From contig NZ_MDGP01000001.1 in NCBI RefSeq assembly GCF_001747095.1, positions 1,161,001 through 1,225,000 of the forward strand: a stretch of 64,000 nucleotides of DNA, in the 5' to 3' direction. The DNA comes from Roseivirga sp. 4D4. Lineage in GTDB: Bacteria; Bacteroidota; Bacteroidia; Cytophagales; Cyclobacteriaceae. Position numbers and translations under genes: made by a program. The notes beneath the pieces are model-generated. The model was not told where the DNA came from and searched no databases. It worked only from the letters and a program-made list of their open reading frames with translations. Positions 15,343-24,607 of the stretch are shown in pieces. The stretch's first letter is position 1; each line of letters opens with the position of its first letter.

Positions 15343-15941
15343 AGAAGAAGAATATTGAGGAATACTTTTCAGCAGACGCACCACATCCAGAAGCAATGAA
15401 TCTATTAAGGAGCATTGTTATGTCCTTCCCTTTTGATGAAACAGTGAAGTGGGCCTTCCCTGTCTACATGATCAATGGGAAAAATGTGATCGGTCTGGGA
15501 GGATTCAAAGCTTATACCGGAGTCTGGTTTTTTCAGGGTGTATTTCTTAAAGATGCTTCGCAAAAGTTGATCAATGCCCAGGAAGGCAAGACACATGGCA
15601 TGCGTCAATGGCGTTTTAATACAATAGAGGAAATCCAGGAAAATGAAGATTTGATTCGAACCTATATTCAGGAAGCCATTGACAATCAACTGGCAGGAAA
15701 GGAATTCAAACCTCAAAAGAAGGCTGCCAAACCCCTTATCATTCCAGAAGAACTCAAGGCAGTTTTGGATGCCGATCCCAAACTCAATGAAAGCTTTGAA
15801 GCACATTCCCTTACCAATAAGAGAGACTTTGCCGAACATATCGCTACTGCAAAACGGGATGAAACCAAACAGAAGCGTCTGGAAAAAATTATCCCTATGA
15901 TTCAGAATGGCATTGGACTTAATGACAAGTATAAAAAGTAG
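15339..15941 (+). CDS. YdeI/OmdA-like protein with DUF1801 domain
   Basis: A 200-residue soluble protein. Seen: residues about 15-110 form a DUF1801-type domain (FPFDETVKWAFPVYMING, TGVWFFQGVFLKD, MRQWRF), and residues about 130-197 form the OmdA-like helical tail (IPEELKAVLDADPKLNESFE, then KRDFAEHIATAKRDETKQKR). Known: YdeI-type proteins have been linked to bacteriocin or peptide tolerance and iron handling, but no biochemical activity is firmly known. The last 35 bases overlap a longer frame of the next gene, whose real start is downstream at 15991. Confidence 0.8.
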   Translation: MEKKNIEEYFSADAPHPEAMNLLRSIVMSFPFDETVKWAFPVYMINGKNVIGLGGFKAYTGVWFFQGVFLKDASQKLINAQEGKTHGMRQWRFNTIEEIQENEDLIRTYIQEAIDNQLAGKEFKPQKKAAKPLIIPEELKAVLDADPKLNESFEAHSLTNKRDFAEHIATAKRDETKQKRLEKIIPMIQNGIGLNDKYKK

Positions 15942-15990
15942 ATTTCACCTCAATGGCATTGTACTTGTAGTGCCAGTGTTAAAAGTGATT

Positions 15991-16713
15991 ATGAAAAGAA
16001 CATATGCAATCCTCTTGGTAGTACTACTACCTTTTAGCCTCTTCGCACAAGATCAGGAGGCCAACACCTTAAAAGTTCAAGGTTCGGCACAGATCGAAAT
16101 GATGCCAGACCTGTTTCAATTTGATCTCAGGTTTAATGTGACTACCGAAGCCCAGCGTCAATCGATCGACAGTCTCAATGACATGACAGACTATATGATC
16201 AAATGCCTCACTAAGAAAGGAAAGATCAGCAAAGACAGCTTAAAGACGATTGGCTTCTATACAAACATCAATGACAATCAATACAGACCTGAAGTCAAAA
16301 CCACCTATACTGCCAGCCAAACACTACAGTTGAAGATTGGTGCGGATAAGGAGCAAATCATAAAATTGCTGAATGTAATTGCAGACACCAACTTGCCTGT
16401 GAATGTAAACACCAGCAGTTACTTCAGTGATAAAGCTAAAGCCAAGTCCGAAGAAGCCTTGATAAAGGCGGCTTTTGAAAATGCCAGCAGACAAGCCCAA
16501 ATGCTCGCCAGTGCCGGTAATTTTGAAGTTGGAGCGGTAAGAAGTGTAGATTACACTCAAGGCGAACCTTTTCAAGTCAATGCCTTAGCTCGGATGGAAT
16601 CCATGGCCATGAAATCATCAGACGATAGAAGCTTTGCTAATTTCAACCTAGCACCTCAGGAATTTCAGAAAAGCATCCGAATCTCATACTTCATTCATCA
16701 AAAGAAGAATTAA
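15991..16713 (+). CDS. Secreted SIMPL-domain protein (DUF541)
   Basis: The start at 15991 is chosen because it gives a clean signal peptide (MKRTYAILLVVLLPFSLFAQ); an upstream in-frame ATG at 15907 would bury it. The product has 240 residues. Seen: LKVQGSAQIEMMPDLFQFDL at the mature N-terminus and a C-terminal FNLAPQEFQKSIRISYFI, both typical of the SIMPL/Oxidative-stress-defence family, including the usual stretch with many acidic and basic residues between. Known: family members are periplasmic and form oligomers; the function is unclear. The stop overlaps the next start as TAATG, suggesting cotranscription with the oxidoreductase. Confidence 0.85.
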   Translation: MKRTYAILLVVLLPFSLFAQDQEANTLKVQGSAQIEMMPDLFQFDLRFNVTTEAQRQSIDSLNDMTDYMIKCLTKKGKISKDSLKTIGFYTNINDNQYRPEVKTTYTASQTLQLKIGADKEQIIKLLNVIADTNLPVNVNTSSYFSDKAKAKSEEALIKAAFENASRQAQMLASAGNFEVGAVRSVDYTQGEPFQVNALARMESMAMKSSDDRSFANFNLAPQEFQKSIRISYFIHQKKN

Positions 16714-17687
16714 TGAAAGCCCTCCTCTGCCATCAATTTGGATTACCTGAAACACTGACGATGTCAGATATTGAAACACCCAGCCCCGGCCCTGCTCAGG
16801 TATTGATCAAGGTAAAAGCTTGCGGTGTCAATTTTCCGGATACCTTAATTATTCAAGACAAGTATCAGTTTAAGCCGGAATTGCCCTTTGCTCCTGGCGG
16901 TGAAGTATCCGGAGTTGTAGAAGCAGTGGGCTCAGAAGTAAAGCATGTACAACCCGGAGATAAAGTATTTGCGCTTACCATTTGGGGTGGTTTTGCAGAA
17001 TATGTATTAGCGGATGGACACAAGTGCCTTCCAATGCCTGAAGGGATGGACTTTGTCACTGGAGCCATTACCATGTACACTTGCGGTACTTCGCTTCACG
17101 CCTTAAAACAAAGGGCAAACATTCAAGCCGGTGAAACATTAGTTGTGCTTGGTGCAGCCGGAGGCGTAGGCCTAGCCGCGGTGCAAATCGGAAAACTTAT
17201 GGGCGCTCATGTGATAGCTGCTGCCAGTTCTGATGAGAAACTAAAACTCTGCAAAGCCTCTGGAGCCGATGAAACCATCAATTACACAAAAGAAGATCTA
17301 AAGACGCGTATTAAAGACCTCACTGATGGAAAAGGGGCTGATGTCATTTACGACCCGGTAGGTGATCAATATTCAGAACCAGCAGTAAGGGCCTTGGCCT
17401 GGGAAGGCCGCTATTTGGTTGTTGGTTTTGCTGCGGGTGTACCAGCCTCAATCCGACTCAACTTACCCTTATTAAAAGGAGCTTCAGTTGTAGGTGTTTT
17501 CTGGGGAGCCTTTGCTCAGAAACAACCTAAAGAGAGTTTTGAGAACTTTCAACAAATCCTTGAGTGGATCAAATCGGGACAGCTAAAGCAGAATATCTAT
17601 AAGCAATACCCATTAGAACAAGGTGCTCAGGCCATCCGCGATTTAATGGATCGTAAAGTGATCGGCAAAAATGTGGTGGTAATTTAA
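16713..17687 (+). CDS. NADPH:quinone oxidoreductase (MDR superfamily)
   Basis: A 324-residue protein of usual length for QOR/crotonyl-type medium-chain reductases. Seen: a GroES-like N-terminal domain (ACGVNFPDTLII, PFAPGGEVSGVVEAVG), the nucleotide-binding motif LGAAGGVGLAAVQIGKLMGA near residue 146, and VIYDPVGDQYSEPAVRALAW in the substrate region. The cysteine and histidine zinc ligands of alcohol dehydrogenases are absent at the expected places, which points to a zinc-independent reductase. Known reaction: NAD(P)H-dependent reduction of quinones or enones. It overlaps the SIMPL gene by one base. Confidence 0.88.
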   Translation: MKALLCHQFGLPETLTMSDIETPSPGPAQVLIKVKACGVNFPDTLIIQDKYQFKPELPFAPGGEVSGVVEAVGSEVKHVQPGDKVFALTIWGGFAEYVLADGHKCLPMPEGMDFVTGAITMYTCGTSLHALKQRANIQAGETLVVLGAAGGVGLAAVQIGKLMGAHVIAAASSDEKLKLCKASGADETINYTKEDLKTRIKDLTDGKGADVIYDPVGDQYSEPAVRALAWEGRYLVVGFAAGVPASIRLNLPLLKGASVVGVFWGAFAQKQPKESFENFQQILEWIKSGQLKQNIYKQYPLEQGAQAIRDLMDRKVIGKNVVVI

Positions 17688-17690
17688 TAG

Positions 17691-17725
17691 ACTCAATACG
17701 CATTACTCAATACTCGCTACGCTCG
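17691..17725. repeat. Degenerate ACTCAATACGCATTACTC-type repeat
   Basis: The gap between convergent genes consists of the same kind of words as 2263-2325, and TACTCGCTACGCTC differs from TACTCACTACGCTC there by one base. No hairpin with a T-run is present, so it is not an ordinary terminator. Confidence 0.55.
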
Positions 17726-18415
17726 TCACTTCTCACAAAAAACACCTTTAGGAAAATAGAGCTGCCTCAAGTAAAAGTCCATAATACCGTCTTTTACCAA
17801 CTTTTGCTTCCTAAAGTAAGACGCGTATTCTTTCATGCTTGATTCAGCACCCTTGAAAATCACTACCTGTCCTTTGTTCCCATCGAAGGCCATATCACTC
17901 AAGATTTCAATGTCCTTGAATTCTCTTTTGGCCTTTTTCAGGTGACCCAAAGTAAAACGGTTGGTCTTGGCAGCATAAGCACCATCACTGTCAAACTTAT
18001 TTGTATAGCGTATGATAAAGTAAGTCGTCATTTCGATGGTTTCCTCCGGCACATCCCACAAAGGGCAGATCTTCCCTATCTCCATATTAAAGGGTAAAAC
18101 TTCCAGTTTAAACCTTCCTGCCGCGATAGCTGGGTCAGTGTCCAATACCGCTTGCGTCTCTTGAAGGTTTGTATCGAATAGAAAGATCCCGCCTCCACCA
18201 TAAAACGGCCCTGCAGCAATCATCTTCCTAGCCTTGACCAAATTGTTAATATTTGCCATATGCCCAGCCTGGAGGCTATCGACCTGTTCTTTGGGCAGTT
18301 CTGCTCTATCCTCATTAGTATTTAGAAAAACAAAAGTATAACGGCCCTGCATTGGGTCCTGAGCAGATAGTGAAGTGACTATGACTAGCGCAAAAAATGT
18401 AACAAGTAGTCTCAT
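17726..18415 (-). CDS. Secreted YCII-related domain protein
   Basis: A 229-residue protein with a signal peptide (MRLLVTFFALVIVTSLSAQ). Seen: the first half contains a YCII-like ferredoxin fold (YTFVFLNTNEDRAELP, LQAGHMANINNLVKARKMI, AAGPFYGGGGIFLF, then a DTDPAIAAGRFKLEVLPF stretch). The second half appears to repeat a similar fold with TTYFIIRYTNKFD and LGHLKKAKREFKDIEILSDM. Known: YCII domains occur in enzymes and as free-standing proteins of unknown function; the usual H-D pair is only partly kept (one His in AGHMANI). No catalytic role can be named. Confidence 0.7.
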   Translation of the reverse strand: MRLLVTFFALVIVTSLSAQDPMQGRYTFVFLNTNEDRAELPKEQVDSLQAGHMANINNLVKARKMIAAGPFYGGGGIFLFDTNLQETQAVLDTDPAIAAGRFKLEVLPFNMEIGKICPLWDVPEETIEMTTYFIIRYTNKFDSDGAYAAKTNRFTLGHLKKAKREFKDIEILSDMAFDGNKGQVVIFKGAESSMKEYASYFRKQKLVKDGIMDFYLRQLYFPKGVFCEK

Positions 18416-18455
18416 GATTGAAAAGCTATCATCGAATTTAATGAAAATATGGGTT

Positions 18456-18566
18456 TAAGCTTTGAGTTATGAGCTTCAAGCCTTAAGTCTCTTGCAATTC
18501 ACTTATTAGCTTATTCACTTTCTTACTTCCAGCTTCTGACTTCAGCCTTCCGACTCCTATCCATTC
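18456..18566. repeat. Low-complexity CTTCAAGCCTT-type intergenic stretch
   Basis: The 236-bp gap before the BNR gene holds imperfect words such as GAGTTATGAGCTTCAAGCC, TTATTAGCTTATTCAC and CTTCTGACTTCAGCCTTCCGAC. They resemble each other but not the TACTCATTACG family. No frame is open; function unknown. Confidence 0.4.
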
Positions 18567-18651
18567 ACATCACAATTTGACTGTCCTTCAAAACATTAGC
18601 CTTGTCAATGTATCAGATTGATTAAATTAAAGCAGAACTATCATTACAACT

Positions 18652-21600
18652 ATGCTTCAAAAGAGAATCACCATCCTCCTATCTCTATTTCTCACCGTTT
18701 TCACGCTATCGGCACAAGAAACCTTAGATGATAATCTAAATGGTCATCGCTTTCGATTTATTGGGCCAGAAGGTAATCGTACCATCGCAGTAATCGCAGA
18801 ACCAGATAATCCTCAAGTAGCCTACATTGGCGCTGCATCTGGTGGTCTTTGGAAAACTGAAGATATGGGCATTAACTGGCGACCTATATTCGACAAACAA
18901 GACATCTCTTCCGTTGCCGCGGTAGAGTTAGCACCTTCTGATCCCAAGCAGGTCTGGGTGGGCACAGGGGAAACCTTTGTAATTCGCCCAGCGCATGCCA
19001 TGGGTAATGGCATTTATTTCTCGCCTGATGCTGGAAAGACCTGGGAACATAAGGGTTTGGAAAAGACAGGAAGAATCGGAAGGGTAATTGTTCACCCGAC
19101 CAACCCAAAAGTGGTATATGCTGGAGCATTAGGACATACTTATGGACCTCAGAAAGAACGGGGGGTTTATCGCACCAAAGATGGCGGGGACACCTGGGAG
19201 CAAGTACTTTTCATTGATGAAGGTACAGGAGTATCAGATATGGCGATCGATCCCGAGAACCCTGAAATCATTTATGCTGCCATGTGGTCGGTTAATATCA
19301 ATACCTGGGGCTTGAATTCTGGAGGTGCCGGTAGTGGCATTTATAAGTCCGTAGACGGTGGCGACAACTGGGAACCTCTTAATAAGTACGGTCTGAGTTT
19401 TGGAGCTGAAAGACCTGTAGGAAAAACCTCAGTGGCCGTGGCGCATAGCGATCCAAACATCATTTACGCCCTTTTTGAGGCCGAAAGCCCTGAAGTATGG
19501 CGTTCTAAAGACACAGGTTTAAGCTGGGAACTGATGAGCCAGGAGCATGCCTGGAACGAAAGAGCACCTTACTATACCCGTTTGAGGGTCAATACTGGCG
19601 ATCCGAACGAAATCTATTCAATGACGGTTCGCTTTACGCATTCTTTAGATGGAGGGAAAACACGAAACCGAAGACCACCAAGAGGCGGTGGCGATAATCA
19701 CGACATTTGGATCAATCCAAAGAACCCTGATCACTATATGGTAGCCCACGATGGTGGTGCCTCAATCACCTATAATCACGGTAAATCTTTTCAACGTGTA
19801 GTCTTGCCGATAGCTCAGATGTACCACGTTTCCGTTGATGATCAAATTCCCTATAACGTATTCGGCAACAGGCAAGATGGATGGTCTTATATGGGACCAA
19901 GCAATTCTTTGCAAGGATATATTCCACTAGGGCTTTGGAAAGGTGTAGGTGGCTGCGAAAGTGGCTTTGCCAAACCAGATCCAAATGACAATAACATTGT
20001 CTGGTCAGGTTGTTATGATGGTGGACTTGACAGACATGACCTCCGAACAGGTCATACAAGAGATGTGCGGGTATGGCCCGAAGCCGGATACGGCTGGGCA
20101 CCGGCAGATATGAAATATCGCTGGCATTGGAACTTCCCATTGAGCTTCTCTACACACACTAAACATCGGGTTTATGCAGGAAGTCAATTCGTGCATCAAT
20201 CGGATGATGGTGGACAGAGCTGGCAAATCATCAGTCCAGACCTTACCCTAAATGATAAGAGTCACCAACAGAGTTCTGGTGGTGTGGCCATCGACAACCT
20301 AATGACATTCGATGGGTCCACCCTATTTGCCATAGAGGAATCACCTTTACAGGCAGGTATGATTTGGGTGGGTACCAATGACGGTCAGGTTCAATTGACC
20401 AAAGATGGTGGTAAGGAATGGGTGAATCTCACAGCGAATATTCCTGACCTACCGAAATGGGGAACCATTGCCAATATTCACCCTTCAGCAAATGATGCTG
20501 GTACCGCCTATATCTCTGTAGACCTACACCAAATGGGAGACTTTGATCCTTATATCTACAAAACAACGGATTTCGGCCAATCCTGGACCAAGATCTCTGA
20601 CGGCATCCCTAGGTCAGAATCAAGCTTCGTGCATGTGATCAAGGAAGACCCAAAAAGAAAAGGCCTACTATATGCAGGAATTGACAAGGGCATTTATGTA
20701 AGTCATAATGATGGTCAAACCTGGGCGCGCCTCAGACTGAACCTACCTCCTGCTCCCGTCTACTGGCTTGAAATACAAGAGCGCTTTGACGACTTAGTAG
20801 TCGGCACATATGGACGTGGCTACTACATCCTTGATGACATGAATGCTATTAGAAATGCAGATCAACTCAGCGGAAAAGCTCAAATCGTAGATATAAGAGA
20901 TACTTACAGGTTCAATAATCGAGAGAGTATCAAAACCGATGGACCAAGTTATAACTCTGGACAAAATCCTCCGAATGGCGCTATCATCAACTTCTATTTA
21001 CCTGAGAAGGTAGAGGGAAGCGTCAGTATTGAAATCAAGGATAAGGATGGCGACCTAATTCGCACCGTCAACACCAGAGCCAATGAAGGCATAAATCGAG
21101 CGATCTGGAACTTGCGATATGAATCTACCTACAGACCTAAGCTTAGGGTTCAACCTCCAGGCCGACCATGGGTACAATTGAATGGCGAAGGCTGGAGACC
21201 ATTGGTACAATGGGACCTTGACCTTAATGCAGGTCAGTTAGGCCCTAGAGTAGCACCAGGTACTTATGAGGCTCACTTGGTGATCAAAGACAAGGAAGGG
21301 AATGTAATTGAATCAACTAGCAAGCCCCTTAATGTATTGAAAGATCCTAAGGCAGAAGGAACGCAAGCCGATATTGAGGCACAGGTGGCCTTCTCTCTGG
21401 AGTTGAGAAACGCTATGAACCTTGCCGTGGTGAATATTAATGCTGTTGAGGTGCTTCGCAAAGAGTTAGAAGACATCATTGCCGAAGTAAGCGATAGAAG
21501 AACGCAACGTGAAGCCGTTCGCTTAAAAGCTGCAGCAGAGGAAGTGGCTAGCATGCTTTATGATATTCACTTGACAGGTGCGCGAGAAGATGCCTTCCGC

Positions 21601-21837
21601 TCCCCTATTAAGCTATATGGTCGTTTGAGTGCTCTCGCCAGCGATATCAATAGCAGCGGAATTGACTTCAAACCTACCGATCAGCAAGGTGAAGTAAAAG
21701 AAGTACTAAGTGATCGATTGGAGAATGCCATTGCCAAATTCGACAAACTGATCAAAGAGGACATCCAAAAGTTCAATAAAGCCCTCGAGCGTAAGAACAG
21801 AACCATTGAAATTGAGAAAACTGGCGGGGATAAGTAG
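18652..21837 (+). CDS. Secreted BNR/VPS10-type beta-propeller protein
   Basis: A 1061-residue exported protein with a signal peptide ending TLSAQ near residue 22. Seen: at least seven Asp-box repeats of the S-x-D-x-G-x-T-W type (for example DAGKTWEH, DGGDTWEQ, VDGGDNWEP, DDGGQSWQI, KDGGKEWVN, DFGQSWTK, NDGQTWAR) spread over residues 60-740, which indicate one or two beta-propellers related to sortilin VPS10 and to BNR glycosidases. Residues 790-900 look like an Ig-like/FlgD-like beta domain, and the last 150 residues are helical and charged. Known: the Bacteroidota family is abundant, and its ligands are unknown; no sialidase catalytic residues are recognisable. Inferred: outer-surface binding or peptide-processing role. 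Confidence 0.82.
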   Translation: MLQKRITILLSLFLTVFTLSAQETLDDNLNGHRFRFIGPEGNRTIAVIAEPDNPQVAYIGAASGGLWKTEDMGINWRPIFDKQDISSVAAVELAPSDPKQVWVGTGETFVIRPAHAMGNGIYFSPDAGKTWEHKGLEKTGRIGRVIVHPTNPKVVYAGALGHTYGPQKERGVYRTKDGGDTWEQVLFIDEGTGVSDMAIDPENPEIIYAAMWSVNINTWGLNSGGAGSGIYKSVDGGDNWEPLNKYGLSFGAERPVGKTSVAVAHSDPNIIYALFEAESPEVWRSKDTGLSWELMSQEHAWNERAPYYTRLRVNTGDPNEIYSMTVRFTHSLDGGKTRNRRPPRGGGDNHDIWINPKNPDHYMVAHDGGASITYNHGKSFQRVVLPIAQMYHVSVDDQIPYNVFGNRQDGWSYMGPSNSLQGYIPLGLWKGVGGCESGFAKPDPNDNNIVWSGCYDGGLDRHDLRTGHTRDVRVWPEAGYGWAPADMKYRWHWNFPLSFSTHTKHRVYAGSQFVHQSDDGGQSWQIISPDLTLNDKSHQQSSGGVAIDNLMTFDGSTLFAIEESPLQAGMIWVGTNDGQVQLTKDGGKEWVNLTANIPDLPKWGTIANIHPSANDAGTAYISVDLHQMGDFDPYIYKTTDFGQSWTKISDGIPRSESSFVHVIKEDPKRKGLLYAGIDKGIYVSHNDGQTWARLRLNLPPAPVYWLEIQERFDDLVVGTYGRGYYILDDMNAIRNADQLSGKAQIVDIRDTYRFNNRESIKTDGPSYNSGQNPPNGAIINFYLPEKVEGSVSIEIKDKDGDLIRTVNTRANEGINRAIWNLRYESTYRPKLRVQPPGRPWVQLNGEGWRPLVQWDLDLNAGQLGPRVAPGTYEAHLVIKDKEGNVIESTSKPLNVLKDPKAEGTQADIEAQVAFSLELRNAMNLAVVNINAVEVLRKELEDIIAEVSDRRTQREAVRLKAAAEEVASMLYDIHLTGAREDAFRSPIKLYGRLSALASDINSSGIDFKPTDQQGEVKEVLSDRLENAIAKFDKLIKEDIQKFNKALERKNRTIEIEKTGGDK

Positions 21838-21881
21838 TTAGTTATCAGAAAGCAGAATTCAGGTCCAAGGCCGAGAACTGT

Positions 21882-21910
21882 CCATCCGACCGCTCTAAGC
21901 GGTCGGATGG
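21882..21910. terminator. Strong hairpin terminator
   Basis: CCATCCGACCGCT-CTA-AGCGGTCGGATGG is a perfect 13-bp stem with a 3-base loop, 45 bp after the BNR gene, followed by ATTAGTTTTAT. The T-run is imperfect, but stem strength and position fit transcription termination. Confidence 0.7.
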
Positions 21911-21939
21911 ATTAGTTTTATACCCAAGCACAATTGGAA

Positions 21940-21976
21940 CGTCATTTCGATCCCGATGAATCGGGAGAGAAATCTT
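21940..21976. repeat. Intergenic repeat, GTCATTTCGA...GAGAAATCT family, copy 1
   Basis: The unit begins CGTCATTTCGATCCCGAT and ends ATCGGGAGAGAAATCTT, with an inner TCCCGAT-GA-ATCGGGA hairpin. A related copy lies at 23348-23383. Such elements are common between Bacteroidota genes. The rest of the 21838-22173 gap holds the terminator, the repeat at 22012 and nothing coding. Confidence 0.6.
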
Positions 21977-22011
21977 AACCATTCTGAAAATATCAGCAAC
22001 TTTAAAAGAAG

Positions 22012-22050
22012 AACCCCTCTGCATCTCCCCTTGCCAAGGGGAGAATTTCA
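22012..22050. repeat. Intergenic repeat, CTCCCCTTG-CAAGGGGAG family, copy 1
   Basis: A 39-bp element starting AACCCCTCTGCATCTCCCC and containing the palindrome CTCCCCTTGCCAAGGGGAG. Copy 2 at 23287-23325 matches at 35 of 39 positions. The two copies flank the MBL-fold gene in the same orientation. Confidence 0.65.
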
Positions 22051-22173
22051 ACCTTACGGCAAGCATTATATCTATGCCGGCTGATTAAAAATAGTCCATC
22101 AATCAATACTTGGCCCAAAACAATTGTCTTCATTCCTGATTTACTGATTTCTAGTTTCTATTTTGGCAACTAT

Positions 22174-23274
22174 ATGCTGATCACCTTATCCATTATTGTT
22201 GCCCTTGCCCTAATCGGCTGGGCCTTCCTCAATTTCCACCCTCAGTTTGGCGCCAAAGTCAATAAAGAACTCATCGAGAGGTACTCAAAGTCACCACAAT
22301 GGAATGGGAAGATTTTTGAGAATCAGTCAGAAACGCTGATGGATATTAACCTCAAAACATTACCAGGTCTACTCAGACAACAGTTCACAGGCAGAAAACT
22401 TAGAAGCCCAGAACAACCTATCCCTATCATTCCTTTTGATCAAGAAGCCTTTCAAACAGATACCACCAAGCCTAAATTTATATGGTATGGTCATTCTGTC
22501 TTGCTACTTCAATTAAATGGTAAGAATCTGTTAATCGATCCAATGCTTGGTCCGAATGCTGCACCGATCGCTCCCTTTGCTGTAAAACGCTTTAGTGAAA
22601 GCACATTGGACATCATTGACCAACTGCCTCCAATCGATATGGTTTTAATGACGCACGATCACTACGATCATCTGGATTATGCCAGTATCAAAAAGCTTAA
22701 AGCCAAAGTGAGTACATGGTATGTGGCACTCGGTGTCTCCAGACACTTAGAAGCTTGGGGTATTCCAGCAGAAACGATATCTGAATTTGATTGGTGGGAC
22801 CAACAGACCCTCGAGGGCATTGATATCACCTTTACGCCAAGCAGGCATTTCTCCGGACGAGGTCTGGGCGATCGTGCCAAATGCTTATGGGGTGGTTGGG
22901 TCTTCAAAACTGCTGATCACAACATTTATTGGAGTGGTGATAGTGGCTATGATGAGCACTTCAAGGAAGTAGGTGAACGTTTAGGACCCTTTGACTGGGG
23001 TTTTATGGAATGTGGTCAGTACAATAAACTATGGCATCCCATTCACATGTTTCCCGAAGAGACTGTACAGTCTTCCATAGATGCTCACGTATCCATTGCC
23101 ATCCCTGTTCACTGGGGAGGCTTTCCTTTGGCTTTACACACCTGGAAAGACCCGATTGAGCGATTCACTACTGCTGCAGAAGTCAAAGGCCAGAAAATCT
23201 CTACCCCTGAAATTGGTCAGGTTGTGACTTTCGGTGATGAACCGACAATGGACTGGTGGTCTGAATTGAAATAG
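22174..23274 (+). CDS. MBL-fold metallo-hydrolase (NAPE-PLD-like)
   Basis: A 366-residue protein with an N-terminal hydrophobic helix (residues 1-21), so probably membrane-anchored or exported. Seen: the metal-binding THDHYDHLD motif near residue 161, WYGHSVLLLQLNGKNLLIDP in the first beta sheet, SRHFSGRG (third His), YWSGDSGYD (bridging Asp) and IPVHWGGF (last His). Known: this sub-family includes N-acylphosphatidylethanolamine phospholipase D and UlaG-like hydrolases with a binuclear zinc site. The KLWHPIHMFPEE stretch is shared with the NAPE-PLD side. The exact substrate is unknown; a lipid phosphodiester is an inference. Different small repeats lie on both sides. Confidence 0.85.
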   Translation: MLITLSIIVALALIGWAFLNFHPQFGAKVNKELIERYSKSPQWNGKIFENQSETLMDINLKTLPGLLRQQFTGRKLRSPEQPIPIIPFDQEAFQTDTTKPKFIWYGHSVLLLQLNGKNLLIDPMLGPNAAPIAPFAVKRFSESTLDIIDQLPPIDMVLMTHDHYDHLDYASIKKLKAKVSTWYVALGVSRHLEAWGIPAETISEFDWWDQQTLEGIDITFTPSRHFSGRGLGDRAKCLWGGWVFKTADHNIYWSGDSGYDEHFKEVGERLGPFDWGFMECGQYNKLWHPIHMFPEETVQSSIDAHVSIAIPVHWGGFPLALHTWKDPIERFTTAAEVKGQKISTPEIGQVVTFGDEPTMDWWSELK

Positions 23275-23286
23275 ACACCTCTAGCC

Positions 23287-23325
23287 AACCCCTCTGTATC
23301 TCCCCTTGTCAAGAGGAGAATTTCC
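23287..23325. repeat. Intergenic repeat, CTCCCCTTG family, copy 2
   Basis: Matches the element at 22012-22050 at 35 of 39 positions, starting AACCCCTCTGTATCTCCCC; one arm carries a G-to-A change that weakens the hairpin. It is 12 bp after the MBL gene stop. Confidence 0.65.
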
Positions 23326-23347
23326 TCATATAAACAATCCTTCTTCA

Positions 23348-23383
23348 CGTCATTCCGAGGGAGCATCGACCGAAGGAATCTCC
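23348..23383. repeat. Intergenic repeat, GTCATTCCGA family, copy 2
   Basis: Begins CGTCATTCCGAGGGAGCATC and ends CCGAAGGAATCTCC; shares the ends GTCATTYCGA and GARATCT with the copy at 21940. It lies about 70 bp upstream of the DUF4105 gene start. Confidence 0.5.
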
Positions 23384-23452
23384 TGATCCATTCTTTAGAC
23401 TTTCTGAGCAACGAACGATTGCTTATTTTCGAACTGAAAGCAGTACCGAGCC

Positions 23453-24607
23453 TTGAAAACAAAAACACTCTTACTTTTTCTACTCCTCGCCACAGGTCAA
23501 TTCGCCATGTCGCAGGACAGTCTATCAATCTCACAAGATAGATTCGTCATCAGTATACTCACATGCTCTCCTGGCACTGAAGTATATTCCGTCTTTGGGC
23601 ACTCCTCTATGCGCGTGATAGACAGGCAAAACGATACCGATCAGGTGTATAACTTCGGCATATTCGATTTTGATACTCCCAATTTTGCATACAAGTTCTT
23701 AAAAGGAAAACTACAATATCAATTGGGCATCGTCCCAACCCCCTACTTTGTACAAACTTACACCTCAGAAAATCGACTTGTTTCAGAGCAGGTCTTGGAG
23801 CTTACTGACGAAGAAGAAATTGCCATTGTTAGAAGACTTAACTACTTATACTTACCCGAAAACAGGTTTTATTATTACTCATTTCTAAATAGAAACTGCT
23901 CTACGGAATTAAGAGACCTGCTTTCAGGCATAGATGCGGTCTTCTCAAAAGACACCCTTGAGGCTTCTAATCGAGACCTAATCAATCCTTACCTCGAAAG
24001 AACCCCTTGGCTAAGGCTCGGAGTGAATATGCTACTCGGTAAGATGATGGACAGCAATTCCAATCGCTTTCAAAGTGCTTTTTTACCGATCTCATTTGAG
24101 GAAGAAGTCGATAAGGCTTTACTCCATAACAAAGGAATGGTCATTGGCGAAAACAACCTCAATCCTTTACCCGAAGACTTGGGAACGAGTTATCAGAAAA
24201 TCTTCTCCCCTTTGAAAGTGTTCTCTGTGCTCTTAGTCATTTTGTTATTCTGGAGCCCTAAGCCCGTTAAGGTTATGCTTTGCCTGATTATAGGTGCAGT
24301 GGGCGTTTTGCTTGGTCTGCTTTGGATCTTCTCTGGCCATCCTGAAATAAGGAACAATCTAGATATCCTATGGTGTAATCCTCTGTATTTGCTTTACATT
24401 CCTTTATTGATCAGAAACAAGGTGAGTAAGCTGCTTACTTATACCCTCTCAGGAAGCCTTATCTTGACCATTATCGTCTGGCTAAGCGGCATACAACAAT
24501 TTGACATTGCTGTCATTCCCCTAATGCTGATTTTGGGTTTGGTTAATTTTAAATCCCTTACGCGTCACCCTGCTCCGAACCTTCGGAGTGTTTCAGGGTC
24601 TACTTAA
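23453..24607 (+). CDS. Secreted DUF4105 (Lnb N-terminal-like) protein with C-terminal membrane helices
   Basis: A 384-residue protein starting with TTG; this start is needed to keep the signal peptide (KTKTLLLFLLLATGQFAMSQ). Seen: an N-terminal DUF4105 domain (residues about 30-220) with ILTCSPGTEVYSVFGHSSMR and LNRNCSTELRDLL, whose Cys and His look like a papain-like catalytic pair, followed by four membrane helices (about 250-375). Known: the domain resembles the N-terminal part of lacto-N-biosidase and is proposed to be a peptidase or acyl-transferase-like fold. Odd: the last residues (LTRHPAPNLRSVSGST) are encoded by the intergenic repeat at 24563, so the C-terminus is repeat-derived. Confidence 0.8.
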   Translation: MKTKTLLLFLLLATGQFAMSQDSLSISQDRFVISILTCSPGTEVYSVFGHSSMRVIDRQNDTDQVYNFGIFDFDTPNFAYKFLKGKLQYQLGIVPTPYFVQTYTSENRLVSEQVLELTDEEEIAIVRRLNYLYLPENRFYYYSFLNRNCSTELRDLLSGIDAVFSKDTLEASNRDLINPYLERTPWLRLGVNMLLGKMMDSNSNRFQSAFLPISFEEEVDKALLHNKGMVIGENNLNPLPEDLGTSYQKIFSPLKVFSVLLVILLFWSPKPVKVMLCLIIGAVGVLLGLLWIFSGHPEIRNNLDILWCNPLYLLYIPLLIRNKVSKLLTYTLSGSLILTIIVWLSGIQQFDIAVIPLMLILGLVNFKSLTRHPAPNLRSVSGST

